64,000 nucleotides of DNA from NCBI GenBank assembly GCA_024277815.1, contig JAJRUM010000059.1:29502-93501 (forward strand), read 5' to 3'. The position numbers and the translations under genes are program-made. Below, piece by piece: positions 8,568 to 17,268 of the stretch. The notes beneath the pieces were generated by a model. It was not told the origin of the DNA and made no database searches. It worked only from the letters and a program-made list of their open reading frames with translations. Each line of letters starts with the position of its first letter. Within the stretch, counting starts at the first letter, position 1. This stretch comes from Gammaproteobacteria bacterium. GTDB taxonomy: Bacteria > Pseudomonadota > Gammaproteobacteria > Xanthomonadales > SZUA-36.

Positions 8568-8819
8568 ATGAAATCTATCGCTCTTTTGGCGACTGCGCTG
8601 TTTCTGGCAAGCGCACCTTCGCCCGACTCCGATGCCATATCTGAACTTTCAGCCGGTTTCTTGCTGGCAGACAACGTTCAGCCATTGCTGGCCGCTCAAC
8701 CAGAGCCAACGATTCAGCAGGTAACGAACGCCACTGACACATCAGTTGAGCCTGCTGTCGACACAGAGAACAGGAAATCTCTGCGCCAAGCCATTAAAAG
8801 CAAGTTACTGGTTAACTGA
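8568..8819 (+). CDS. Small predicted exported protein, unknown function
   Basis: 83-codon frame starting MKSIALLATALFLASAPS, a plausible signal peptide, followed by a short polar region and a basic C terminus (RKSLRQAIKSKLLVN). AAGGA lies about nine bases before the ATG. I do not recognise a family. It sits between rpiA and the cytochrome c gene on the same strand. Its composition (Asp/Glu/Thr/Ala-rich linker) is compatible with a real small secreted protein, but a chance frame remains possible. Beyond it, 8820-9099 holds a 7-bp hairpin at 8832-8851 without a T-run and no other recognised gene. Confidence 0.45.
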   Translation: MKSIALLATALFLASAPSPDSDAISELSAGFLLADNVQPLLAAQPEPTIQQVTNATDTSVEPAVDTENRKSLRQAIKSKLLVN

Positions 8820-9099
8820 AAGGCTGGTTTAATACCGGTTTGACCCGGTATGCTTTGGATATCCCGGGCGTCATTTTGTTGCCGGGGACAGAGGCAGTCT
8901 GCAGATCGAAAAACAGCAAGTGCCATCAGCCTGGCACGGCTACGCAGTGTCTTTTATGCGCATATTTACCAACCGCTATTACACTGCCTGTGTTATCCCG
9001 ATTAATCACAATCATTACCAACCGCACCAGAAATCCGTTAGAATTCATGCCCTCATTGCAAATGAGTAACACTTGATTACCCCTATGGAGAACTTTTTA

Positions 9100-9399
9100 A
9101 TGAAATCATCCCTGTTTGTTTTATTGACAGCACTGATGTTTGCTTCATCTTCAGCCGTGGCTGGCGATGCTGCTGCTGGCAAAGCTAAATCTGTTGTTTG
9201 TGCTGCCTGCCATGGTGCAGCCGGCGTAAGCGTGAACCCGCTTTGGCCGAACCTGGCCGGACAGCACGAGCAGTACCTGGCCAAGCAAATCAAGGCCTTT
9301 CGCGAAGGAGATCGCAAAGACCCCATGATGTCGCCAATGGCAGCAGCCCTGAGTGATACTGATATCGCCAACCTGGCTGCATATTTCGCATCCCAGTAG
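9100..9399 (+). CDS. Periplasmic cytochrome c (class I, c553-like)
   Basis: 99-residue single-haem cytochrome. A signal peptide ([20 protein letters not shown]) is followed by the haem attachment motif C34-A-A-C37-H38. The later segment [20 protein letters not shown] contains the likely axial methionine and the C-terminal helix ending AAYFASQ. The family moves electrons in the periplasm, often to terminal oxidases or nitrogen-oxide reductases. The start was set at 9100 because GGAGAA lies upstream with suitable spacing; in-frame ATGs at 9073 and 9085 would spoil the signal peptide. A strong terminator follows, so it forms the end of its unit. Confidence 0.88.
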   Translation: MKSSLFVLLTALMFASSSAVAGDAAAGKAKSVVCAACHGAAGVSVNPLWPNLAGQHEQYLAKQIKAFREGDRKDPMMSPMAAALSDTDIANLAAYFASQ

Positions 9400-9421
9400 G
9401 CCATACTGATCCGTTTCAAAG

Positions 9422-9448
9422 AGCCGGAATTTAATTCCGGCTTTTTTT
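9422..9448 (+). terminator. Rho-independent terminator after cytochrome c
   Basis: AGCCGGAAT at 9422-9430 and ATTCCGGCT at 9434-9442 form a perfect 9-bp stem with a 3-base loop, followed by a run of seven T. Classic intrinsic terminator 23 bases after the cytochrome stop codon. Confidence 0.93.
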
Positions 9449-9559
9449 CTGCATAAATTCCGCAAACCTTCCGGTTTAATCCATCCGGATATCAGCCGAC
9501 ACGCGTATAATGAACAGCACAAGTTTGGGGGGGCTCAATCTTGGACGGAAAGAAATATC

Positions 9560-9997
9560 ATGCGCCTCACTCGATTTACAGACTACTCTCTGCGTGTCCT
9601 GATCTACCTCGGACAAAACAACGAAAGCAGGGTAACTATCCACCAGATATCAGAAGCCTACGACATCTCGAAAAACCACTTGATGAAGGTCGTCAGTAAC
9701 CTTACGCGCCTGCAGGTGGTGGCAGCACAACGCGGCCCCGGCGGCGGTATCCAGCTAAATCGCTCGCCTGAAGAAATCAGCCTGAACGAAATCATCAGCA
9801 ATACTGAGAAAGACCTGCAGGGACTGGAGTGCGCCCCCGACAGGGAGCAAGTCACTGCCGACAGCCGCCTGAGTGATGTACTGAGCCATGCATTGCAAGC
9901 CTACCTGGACGATTTGGGCCGCTACACGCTGGCTGACGTTCTTGAACCGGCAGCTGATAATAACCAGCTACTTAAAGTGAATGGGCAGGCCGCCTGA
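9560..9997 (+). CDS. Rrf2-family regulator, NsrR-like, missing two cluster cysteines
   Basis: 145-residue winged-helix Rrf2 protein. MRLTRFTDYSLRVLIYLG, SKNHLMKVVSNL and AAQRGPGGGIQL match the DNA-binding domain of NsrR, the NO-sensing [Fe-S] repressor. E. coli NsrR binds its cluster with C91, C96 and C102. Aligning without gaps, this protein keeps C91 but has E96 and S102, while flanking residues (T99, R103, L104, then YLDDLGRYTLADVL) remain NsrR-like. It may be cluster-free or use other ligands. The gene stands alone between a terminator and the AI-2E-type gene, and no nitric oxide detoxification gene is next to it, so its targets are unknown. Confidence 0.82.
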   Translation: MRLTRFTDYSLRVLIYLGQNNESRVTIHQISEAYDISKNHLMKVVSNLTRLQVVAAQRGPGGGIQLNRSPEEISLNEIISNTEKDLQGLECAPDREQVTADSRLSDVLSHALQAYLDDLGRYTLADVLEPAADNNQLLKVNGQAA

Positions 9998-10087
9998 GCA
10001 GGCACTCAAGCCTGACTATCTTTTAAAGCCAGCTCCATACAGTGTATGCTTGCCCGCTAGGAAACCCACCCTGCGGAGCATGCACTC

Positions 10088-11218
10088 ATGGACTTACCCG
10101 GACCCTCTTCTGATTCACCAACCAGGCAGGCCATTGAGATTGCTATTCGCCTGGGTGTTATATTTTTGATCCTGATATGGTGCCTGCAAATATTATCGCC
10201 CTTTATCTCCCTGATTGCCTGGGGGGCGATTATTGCAGTTGCCATCTACAAGCCATTCCTGACACTGGTTGACAAGCTGGGTGGCCGAAAGAAGCTGGCG
10301 ATCAGCCTGATCGCCGTTATCAGTATCACGGCAATTCTGCTACCGGTGATCTCACTCTCTTCGTCGTTGATGGAAAGTGTCACCACGATCAATGCAGATA
10401 TCCATGCGGGCAAGGTCAACATTCCGCCACCAACTGAAGCAGTGCGTGAATGGCCATTGATTGGAGAAAAAGCGTATGCATTCTGGCAGCAGGCTTCAGT
10501 CAGCCTGAGTGGCTTGCTTGAAAAGTACCCCAACCAGCTATCCGGTACTGGCAAAAAACTCCTGTCAATCGCATCGGGACTCGGTGGTGGCATATTCCAG
10601 TTTATCATTTCCATGTTGATCGCCGTCGCCTTTTTGTCGAGCGCTGACGCTGCCGCCGCGGCCATGAACAGGCTTTCCCGACGACTGGCCGGTGAACGTG
10701 GCTGCGCACTGCTAACACTATCAACAACAACGGTTCGCAGTGTTGCAGTGGGTGTTATCGGCATCGCTTTCATCCAGGCCGTGCTTGGCGGCCTGGGTAT
10801 GATGTTCGCCGGTGTGCCGGCAGCCGGGTTACTGGCCATTGTCATACTGGTATTCGCGATCGCCCAGTTGCCGCCAATCCTGATCCTTGCGCCGGTTATC
10901 TTTTATGTCTTTTCTGTTGAAAGCACCAATGTTGCCGTCGTTTTTATGGTCTGGAGTATCCTGGTAAGCATGAGCGATGCCGTGTTAAAACCCCTCTTGC
11001 TGGGCCGCGGCGTGGACGCGCCCATGCTTGTTATTCTGCTCGGCGCCATTGGCGGCATGATTAATTCGGGAATCGTTGGGCTCTTCATCGGGGCCGTCAT
11101 TCTGGCTCTGGGGTACAAGCTTTTGCTGGCCTGGATTGCCTGGGGAGACCCGGTTGATGCCGCAACCCCGGCAACTGAAACCACCGGTGAAAGTGAGCCC
11201 GCAGGGCAGGAAAACTGA
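10088..11218 (+). CDS. AI-2E family transporter (UPF0118)
   Basis: 376-residue inner-membrane protein with about eight hydrophobic segments, starting after a short cytoplasmic N terminus. The GVPAAGLLAIVILVFAIAQL-type segment with its following LPPILILAPVI and the C-terminal LLGRGVDAPMLVILLGAIGG motif are typical of the AI-2E/YdiK/PerM family. The C-terminal 20 residues are hydrophilic and Glu/Thr-rich. Substrates vary in the family (AI-2 export, Na+/H+ exchange and others), and none can be assigned here. The K+ channel-like gene follows 30 bases downstream, so the two may be co-transcribed. Confidence 0.87.
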   Translation: MDLPGPSSDSPTRQAIEIAIRLGVIFLILIWCLQILSPFISLIAWGAIIAVAIYKPFLTLVDKLGGRKKLAISLIAVISITAILLPVISLSSSLMESVTTINADIHAGKVNIPPPTEAVREWPLIGEKAYAFWQQASVSLSGLLEKYPNQLSGTGKKLLSIASGLGGGIFQFIISMLIAVAFLSSADAAAAAMNRLSRRLAGERGCALLTLSTTTVRSVAVGVIGIAFIQAVLGGLGMMFAGVPAAGLLAIVILVFAIAQLPPILILAPVIFYVFSVESTNVAVVFMVWSILVSMSDAVLKPLLLGRGVDAPMLVILLGAIGGMINSGIVGLFIGAVILALGYKLLLAWIAWGDPVDAATPATETTGESEPAGQEN

Positions 11219-11248
11219 GCCTGAAACAACCGGCATGAGGAAATCAAT

Positions 11249-11707
11249 ATGCTAATACCACTGCTGCTGGGTGGTGCCACAGTACTGATCTCCATGGCAA
11301 TTCAGGTCACTGTGGTCGTATTGATGCTTCGCTACCTGATCAATATTCTGAACCACAAAGACTACAATACAGATGGCTTTGGCTCTGATACCTATATCAT
11401 CAGCATGGTTCTGTTGATCCTGTTTGCCGGCCACCTGGTGCAGATTGCCATCTGGGCAGTACTGTTCATGTTTCTCGGTGAGTTCAATGATTTTCAGACA
11501 GCCTTTTACCACTCCACCGTCAATTTCACCTCGCTGGGCTATGGCGATATTGTCATGAGTGAGCGGTGGCGACTGCTTGGAGCGCTTGAAGCCAGTAACG
11601 GTGTGTTGTTGTTCGGGCTATCTGCAGGCACCATGCTTTCAGTCATGACAAACCTGCTGTCACGCCACAAGCTCAGCGATCAGGTCTCGCGAAAACTGGA
11701 CCTTTAG
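11249..11707 (+). CDS. Two-TM potassium channel-like protein
   Basis: 152-residue membrane protein with a selectivity-filter signature, TSLGYGD at residues 94-100, preceded by a pore helix (AFYHSTVNF). One hydrophobic segment lies at about 8-33, others at about 48-75 before the pore and 112-133 after it. This is the Ion_trans_2 (KcsA-like) architecture without a regulatory RCK domain. TSLGYGD in place of TVGYGD is a common bacterial variant. Function as a K+-selective channel is inferred from the filter. It is encoded between a transporter and an efflux operon, with a 21-base gap to the outer membrane factor gene. Confidence 0.8.
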   Translation: MLIPLLLGGATVLISMAIQVTVVVLMLRYLINILNHKDYNTDGFGSDTYIISMVLLILFAGHLVQIAIWAVLFMFLGEFNDFQTAFYHSTVNFTSLGYGDIVMSERWRLLGALEASNGVLLFGLSAGTMLSVMTNLLSRHKLSDQVSRKLDL

Positions 11708-11728
11708 GGCGGTTGCAATGATTAAACC

Positions 11729-13270
11729 ATGACGTTACGCAGAACCGCATTGTACCTGTTGCTGCTCGGGCAGTTGATTTCATGCGCACCCGTGGGGCCG
11801 GAGTTTGTAAAACCCGGGGTTGATCTGCCTCCTGACTGGTCAGAGGCCAACAACAACGGCCTGGAGCCAGTGGCTGTAACCCAGCCGGAATGGTGGCGTG
11901 TATTTGCTGACCCGGTGCTGGACAAACTGGTCGAAACAGCCTGGGAACAAAATAACTCGCTCGAGATCGCCGGCTTGCGCGTACTGGAAGCCCGGGCACA
12001 GCTGGGTATCGCCCAGGGCAATCAATACCCCCAGTCACAACTGGCAGCCGGTAGCAGCACCTATGTTTCTCCGGCCGGAAATTTCGGTGGCAGCTCCAAT
12101 TTTTGGCAACACGGTATCGGTGCAAGCACGTCCTGGGAGCTGGATTTTTGGGGCCGCTTCCAGCGCGGGATCGAGTCGGCAGACGCCGCTTACCTCGCTT
12201 CACTGGCTGACCGCGACCAGGCCTTGATATTACTCACCGCACAGGTGGTCAGCACGTATACGGCCATTCGCATCAATGAGGAACAACTACGCATCGCTCA
12301 AGAGAACGTGATATTGCAGCAACGCAGCTACGATATCGCCAGTGTGCTGTTTCGCAACGGCTCTGACTCCGAACTGGATATGCAACAGGCGCAAACCCTG
12401 CTCCTCAGTACGCAGGCGTCTATCCCGTCATATGAGATCGCACTTAAACAGGCGATCAACGCCATGAATACGCTGCTGGGCGATCCTCCGGGCGGCCTTG
12501 AGGATTTGTTGGCTGGCAGCTCAGGTATTCCGGTTTTGCCAAAGACAATTGAGGTTGGCATGCCTGCAGACCTTTTGCGACGACGCCCCGATGTCCGCCA
12601 GGCAGAGCTGGCTGCACTGGCGCAAAATGCCCGTGTAGGACTGGCTGAAACAGATTTATATCCAAGCTTCAGCCTGACCGGCAGCATTGGCCTGGTCGCC
12701 GGTGGTGCAGGTGGTAGCGATTTCGGCAACCTGTTCAGCAGCGATGCACTGACGTTTTCGATTGGCCCTTCTTTCATCTGGCCGTTCCTGAACTATGGCC
12801 GCATCCGCAACAGCATACGGGTGCAGGATGCACGCTTACAACAGGCGCTGGTCAACTACCGCGAGACCGTCATACAGGCGGCCAGAGAAGCAGAAGATTC
12901 AATGGCGGCTTTCAACGGCACTCAGAAACAGTCCACAATACTGGTTGATACAGTGGTTTCTGCCCGCCGCTCAAATGAACTTTCCACCTTGCGCTACCGG
13001 GAAGGGTTCTCAGACTACCAGCGCGTACTGGACGCGCAGCAGTCGCTGTTTACCCAGCAACAGCGACTGGTAAGTAGTCAGGGGAATACGATACTCAGCC
13101 TGGTTGGGTTGTACAGAGCGCTGGGGGGTGGCTGGGAACGGGCAGGCAGCAAGCCATTGATCAGCGCGCAAAGCCGTGAGCAGATGCAGCAACGCGCCAA
13201 CTGGGGAAACCTGTTGGAAGAGGCTGCAACGATCGACCAACAGCAAGCTGTCGAAGCCGAAAGCCGGTAA
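11729..13270 (+). CDS. Outer membrane efflux lipoprotein (NodT/OprM family)
   Basis: 513-residue TolC-like outer membrane channel of a tripartite pump. The signal peptide ends in a lipobox (LISC, acylated Cys at 19) followed by APVGPEF, the usual start of NodT-family factors. Two OEP repeats are visible; the diagnostic PADLLRRRPDVRQAE stands at the start of the second. LYPSFSLTGSIGL, which follows, is another family motif. It heads a three-gene operon with the HlyD-type adaptor 24 bases downstream and a DUF2955 membrane protein after that, so the channel probably serves that pump. The substrate is unknown. Confidence 0.92.
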   Translation: MTLRRTALYLLLLGQLISCAPVGPEFVKPGVDLPPDWSEANNNGLEPVAVTQPEWWRVFADPVLDKLVETAWEQNNSLEIAGLRVLEARAQLGIAQGNQYPQSQLAAGSSTYVSPAGNFGGSSNFWQHGIGASTSWELDFWGRFQRGIESADAAYLASLADRDQALILLTAQVVSTYTAIRINEEQLRIAQENVILQQRSYDIASVLFRNGSDSELDMQQAQTLLLSTQASIPSYEIALKQAINAMNTLLGDPPGGLEDLLAGSSGIPVLPKTIEVGMPADLLRRRPDVRQAELAALAQNARVGLAETDLYPSFSLTGSIGLVAGGAGGSDFGNLFSSDALTFSIGPSFIWPFLNYGRIRNSIRVQDARLQQALVNYRETVIQAAREAEDSMAAFNGTQKQSTILVDTVVSARRSNELSTLRYREGFSDYQRVLDAQQSLFTQQQRLVSSQGNTILSLVGLYRALGGGWERAGSKPLISAQSREQMQQRANWGNLLEEAATIDQQQAVEAESR

Positions 13271-13294
13271 GCTACCCATCAAACAGGATCCAGA

Positions 13295-14431
13295 ATGCCA
13301 CCACAAGCAACACCAACTGAACAAACCAAACCCGAAGCCGGGACGAAACCGGTAAAACCGTCCATGGATCCAGTTCGTAAATGGACATTTATTACCCTGG
13401 CGCTGATCGTCCTGCTGCTGGCCTGGTATCTGGTTTCTGACCGTTTCACGCCCTTTACATCGCAGGCACGCGTACACGCACTGGTGGTGCCAATCGCACC
13501 TGAAGTCTCAGGGACCGTGATCTCGGTCGCTGTTGGCAACAACCAAAAGGTCAAAGCCGGACAGGAACTGTTCCGCATCGAGCCTGACCGCTACGAACTG
13601 GCGGTGCAAACAGCTGAGGCCAGCCTGCAATCTGCACGCCAATCGATGGGTGCTTCAAGTGCCAATGTCGAGGCTGCAAAAGCATCGGTTCTGGCCGCAC
13701 AAGCCAGCCTGGTACGAGCAGACAAAGACACCAACCGGCTGACACGCATTATGCAGGAAGACCCGGGAGCCGTTTCCATGCGGCGCCTGGAAATGTCCGA
13801 GGCCTCGCTGGCGACTGCACACGCACAGCTTGGCGCTGCCAAAGCCAACCTGGAAAAGGCACTCCAGGACCTGGGCTTAACCGGTGAAAAGAATGCGCTG
13901 GTCCTGCAGGCGCAAACGGCGCTTAACCAGGCCACCCTCAACCTTGAAAGAACAATTATCAACGCGGCAGAAGATGGACTGGTCACCGATATGCGCGTCA
14001 ATAAGGGCAGCTTTGCCGCTGCTGGCGCACCACTAATGACCTTTCTCGCCATCGATAATGTCTGGCTGCAGGCAGATTTTACCGAAAACAACCTGGGACA
14101 CATTCGCCCGGGCAACGCAGTGCAAATCGTATTTGACGTATTCCCGGGTGAGATATTCGCCGGCAAAGTACGTGAAAGTGGCTTCGGCGTGGCGGTAGAC
14201 ACAGCACCACTCGGAAGCCTGCCAACGATTGACAATAACCGTGATTGGTTGCGCGCCGCCCAGCGCTACCCGGTACTGATCGATTTCGACTCGCCCGGCC
14301 AGCTGAATGCGGCACATGTCCGGGTAGGTTCGCAAGCCACGGTTGTGGTCTACACCGGCGACAATGCGCTGGTTAACACGTTGGCCCATCTGCAGATATG
14401 GCTCGACAGTATCTTGACATACGCCTACTAG
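13295..14431 (+). CDS. HlyD/EmrA-family periplasmic adaptor
   Basis: 378-residue membrane fusion protein. A proline/lysine-rich cytoplasmic tail is followed by one TM helix at about 30-47, then a lipoyl half-motif (VPIAPEVSGTVISVAVGNNQ), a long coiled-coil hairpin rich in Ala/Gln (about 105-210), the second lipoyl half (NAAEDGLVTDMRVNKGSFA) and a beta-barrel region. The layout resembles EmrA, AaeA and YibH. It bridges the inner-membrane partner downstream and the NodT-type factor upstream. Its 3' end overlaps the next frame by 34 bases if that gene starts at 14398. Confidence 0.9.
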   Translation: MPPQATPTEQTKPEAGTKPVKPSMDPVRKWTFITLALIVLLLAWYLVSDRFTPFTSQARVHALVVPIAPEVSGTVISVAVGNNQKVKAGQELFRIEPDRYELAVQTAEASLQSARQSMGASSANVEAAKASVLAAQASLVRADKDTNRLTRIMQEDPGAVSMRRLEMSEASLATAHAQLGAAKANLEKALQDLGLTGEKNALVLQAQTALNQATLNLERTIINAAEDGLVTDMRVNKGSFAAAGAPLMTFLAIDNVWLQADFTENNLGHIRPGNAVQIVFDVFPGEIFAGKVRESGFGVAVDTAPLGSLPTIDNNRDWLRAAQRYPVLIDFDSPGQLNAAHVRVGSQATVVVYTGDNALVNTLAHLQIWLDSILTYAY

Positions 14432-15534
14432 CAGGCATGGCTGCGGCAAAACGAAACATAGCTGCCACCGGACACATCGCCAGCCGGCGGGTTTTGCGGA
14501 TGGCTTTGGGAACGGCGCTGGCAATGGGCATTTCCCAAATCATAAACTGGCCCATATCTTTTGTTGCCGCCGTGTTTGCCATGTTTATACTGGCAACACC
14601 ACTGCCAGCACCTACACTGAAGAGTGGCATCAAATTTGTACTGGCGCTGGCCATTCCAGCCTACGCGGGAATGTTACTGCTGCCCTTTCTTGAGTATGCG
14701 CGCTGGGCCGGCATTTTGATGGTAGTGCTGGCTTTGTACGGCAGTTTTTATTACTCGGCCCGCGGCGGTTCTCCGGTCATGGGCCTGTTCATGACCATGG
14801 GTATCACCCTGGCCGTCACCATAGGTTCTGTCAGTACAGACGCCATGATCTGGGTGGTCAATGGCATCGCCGTGGGGGCTGCAGCCGGAATAGCTTTCGT
14901 TATTGTTGCCCATGCCCTGCTTCCCGACTTGCCACCACCCAAGGCTGCTGTGACTACCAGCAACCCTCCCCCGGACTCCCAAACAACTTCGTCACCGCCA
15001 CCCTGGTATGCTCGCAAAAAAGCATTCCGCTCCCTGGTGGTGGTTTTACCGCTGGTGATTTTTTTCCTGTTCAGCAGCTCCAGCGCATCGTATGTTGCCG
15101 TCATGATCAAAGTATCCAGCATGGGCCAGCAAGCTAACTCAAGTACCAGTCGCAACATGGGCAGAGATCAAATCGAGTCTACGCTGTGGGGTGGACTGGG
15201 TGCTGTCATTGCCTGGCAGATTATGAGTATCTGGCCGTCCCTGCTGATGTTCGGTCTGCTGATCGGACTCGCCGGGCTGGTCTATGGCAGGAAGATTTTT
15301 CAGGGGGCCGGTATGAATCCCAAAGGCGCTATGTGGTCTTACGCTCTGCTGACCATGATAATTATCATTACACCCGCTGTGATGGATTCCCAAATGGGTA
15401 GCAATGCAGGAGCCGCTTTTTATTCCCGTTTGATGCTGTTTATCGTAATTGCAGTTTATGGCACGACTTCGGTTGCCATCTTCGATGCCTTCTGGCCGGA
15501 AAAATCACCGCCAACGGTTACCGCCCACAATTGA
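14398..15534 (+). CDS. DUF2955 inner-membrane protein, probable efflux partner
   Basis: Up to 378 residues with two blocks of about five hydrophobic segments (roughly 40-175 and 215-365), separated by a Pro/Ser-rich cytoplasmic linker near 190-205. This duplicated architecture matches DUF2955, a family related to the aromatic-acid exporter/FUSC group, which works with HlyD-type adaptors (compare AaeB). The start may be the ATG at 14398, inside the adaptor gene, or the ATG at 14437, six bases after the adaptor stop, with a GCAGG-like site. The second looks slightly better. Family assignment is good; the exported compound is unknown. Confidence 0.75.
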   Translation: MARQYLDIRLLAGMAAAKRNIAATGHIASRRVLRMALGTALAMGISQIINWPISFVAAVFAMFILATPLPAPTLKSGIKFVLALAIPAYAGMLLLPFLEYARWAGILMVVLALYGSFYYSARGGSPVMGLFMTMGITLAVTIGSVSTDAMIWVVNGIAVGAAAGIAFVIVAHALLPDLPPPKAAVTTSNPPPDSQTTSSPPPWYARKKAFRSLVVVLPLVIFFLFSSSSASYVAVMIKVSSMGQQANSSTSRNMGRDQIESTLWGGLGAVIAWQIMSIWPSLLMFGLLIGLAGLVYGRKIFQGAGMNPKGAMWSYALLTMIIIITPAVMDSQMGSNAGAAFYSRLMLFIVIAVYGTTSVAIFDAFWPEKSPPTVTAHN

Positions 15535-15552
15535 TCTGGCCAATAGCTCAAC

Positions 15553-15561
15553 TGCTATAAT
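15553..15561 (+). promoter_or_regulatory. Extended -10 promoter upstream of mscS-like gene
   Basis: TGCTATAAT forms an extended -10 element (TGN plus TATAAT at 15556-15561) with no well-spaced -35; TTGATC lies 19 bases upstream. A start near 15568 would give a leader of about 20 bases. Confidence 0.5.
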
Positions 15562-15587
15562 TCCCTGCAACCTTTCCAGAAAAAATA

Positions 15588-17240
15588 ATGATGGCTGAAT
15601 TCAACTTACTTCCAAGTATCAATTTATTTGTGTCTCGCTATACCTTGCCGGCGGCGCTTGCCTGCCTGCTGTTTGCTTCCGGCACTGCCGCCCAGCAGGA
15701 ACCACCGGCAGAAATCGAAGCCGTTGCGCAGGATGTGGGTGAGGACGTTGCATTTACTGACAATCTGGGCCGGGATACGCCGCGCAGCAGTTTTATGGGG
15801 TTCTTGCGGGCGACGGAAGATTTTGACTACGAGAAAGCCGTTCAATTCATGGACTTGCGGAACCTGCCAAGGTCAGTCAGGAAACACAGCAGCAAGGAAC
15901 TGGCCAGGCAACTGGATTTCGTGATCAAGCGGGGCATGAAAATAGATGTCGACCTGTTGAGCAGCAAAGTTAACGGTCAGGTCGTGGACGGACTACCGGA
16001 CTATCGCGATGAGCTTGGTCGGCTGGAAACCGAGAAGGGAGAACAAATTCTTTACATGCAGCACGTGCCGGGGCCAGACGATAACTACATCTGGAAAATC
16101 TCTAACGCCACTATCGCTGAGATTCCCGGACTGTATGACTATTTCAGCTACCCCGAATGGGTCGAAGAAATCCGCCAGAAGCTACCCGAAAATGCCGGGT
16201 TTCTGGGGGTAGAGCTATTCAAATGGGTTATCGTGTTGGGTGCGGGCTTGCTTGCAGCACCTGTCTTCTGGCTCATCGGCTTTATCATTAGCAGGCTCAT
16301 CAGTAAACCCGGTGCACCACTGTACCAGCCAATACACCGATTGCTCACCCGGCCACTAATGGTATTCGCCCTCATGCTGATGACCAGCCAGCTGCTAAAG
16401 GAGCTTGGCCTCGGAGCAACTGCACAAAAGATTATAGAAGCAAGAACCCTGATGACACTGGTGGTGGTATGGCTGACATTCTCAGTCATCGACCTGATAC
16501 GCGCCAGAAGAAGAGAGATATTTCTGGCCCGCGGGCGTTTAGATGCCCACATTCTCGGACGGCCGATGGCCAATGCGCTGAAGCTGTTTGCACTGTTGAT
16601 TGCCGTACTCGTGTGGCTGAACAATTCCGGTGTCAATATCACCACCCTGCTGGCTGGCCTGGGCGTTGGTGGCGTGGCGCTGGCGCTGGCACTGCAAAAG
16701 CCAATAGAGGACCTGCTGGGTGCCATCTCAATATACTCCCAGCAGCCCATCGTTACCGGAGACCTTTGCAAGTATGGCAACACCCTGGGCCGCGTCGAGG
16801 AAATTGGTTTGCGAACCACCCGTATTCGCACACTCAATAATACCCTGGTATCGATACCCAACTGCCTGATAGCGCATGGCGCCATTGAAAACTACTCCGC
16901 CAGGGAGACCATGCTGTACCACCCTGAGCTGCCACTGCGTTACGACACCACCCAGGAGCAGATGCAGACCATAATCGAAAATCTCAACAGCATGGCACGC
17001 AGCCATGACTCGGTAGTAGCGGACTCCGTCAGAACCCAGTTCACCGAGTTTTCAGAAAATGCCATGATCGTCAAGGCACGAATCTACGTGGATACATCGG
17101 ATTTCAGCACCTATCTGCAGGTTGTCACAGAGCTCAACATGAAAATCATGAACATTGTTCAGGAGTCTGGCACGCATTTTTCTCAAGGGGCGCGAACCAT
17201 CATGTTGGAAAACAACAGCGGAATTGGACCGACTGCCTGA
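15588..17240 (+). CDS. Mechanosensitive channel, MscS family, large form
   Basis: 550 residues. An N-terminal signal sequence (TLPAALACLLFASGTAAQ) and a periplasmic domain of about 180 residues precede several TM helices. The pore helix is recognisable as GLGVGGVALALALQKPIEDL near 357-376, followed by the beta domain (GDLCKYGNTLGRVEEIGLRT). The C terminus is short. MscS channels release solutes on hypo-osmotic shock; forms with an exported N-terminal domain resemble YbdG/YjeP-type relatives. ATG ATG at 15588/15591 gives two equivalent starts. It stands alone and converges with the hydrolase gene downstream. Confidence 0.9.
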   Translation: MMAEFNLLPSINLFVSRYTLPAALACLLFASGTAAQQEPPAEIEAVAQDVGEDVAFTDNLGRDTPRSSFMGFLRATEDFDYEKAVQFMDLRNLPRSVRKHSSKELARQLDFVIKRGMKIDVDLLSSKVNGQVVDGLPDYRDELGRLETEKGEQILYMQHVPGPDDNYIWKISNATIAEIPGLYDYFSYPEWVEEIRQKLPENAGFLGVELFKWVIVLGAGLLAAPVFWLIGFIISRLISKPGAPLYQPIHRLLTRPLMVFALMLMTSQLLKELGLGATAQKIIEARTLMTLVVVWLTFSVIDLIRARRREIFLARGRLDAHILGRPMANALKLFALLIAVLVWLNNSGVNITTLLAGLGVGGVALALALQKPIEDLLGAISIYSQQPIVTGDLCKYGNTLGRVEEIGLRTTRIRTLNNTLVSIPNCLIAHGAIENYSARETMLYHPELPLRYDTTQEQMQTIIENLNSMARSHDSVVADSVRTQFTEFSENAMIVKARIYVDTSDFSTYLQVVTELNMKIMNIVQESGTHFSQGARTIMLENNSGIGPTA

Positions 17241-17268
17241 GCGGGTGGGAGTGGCGAAACTGCCCCGC

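Noticed and set aside
8402..8644. 80-codon open frame overlapping the small exported protein gene
   Set aside because: It has no start-site support or recognisable sequence and overlaps a frame with a signal peptide and ribosome-binding site.
16148..16885. 245-codon frame antisense to the mscS-like gene
   Set aside because: The sense strand encodes clear MscS motifs throughout; antisense composition is arginine/serine/proline-rich, as expected of a shadow.
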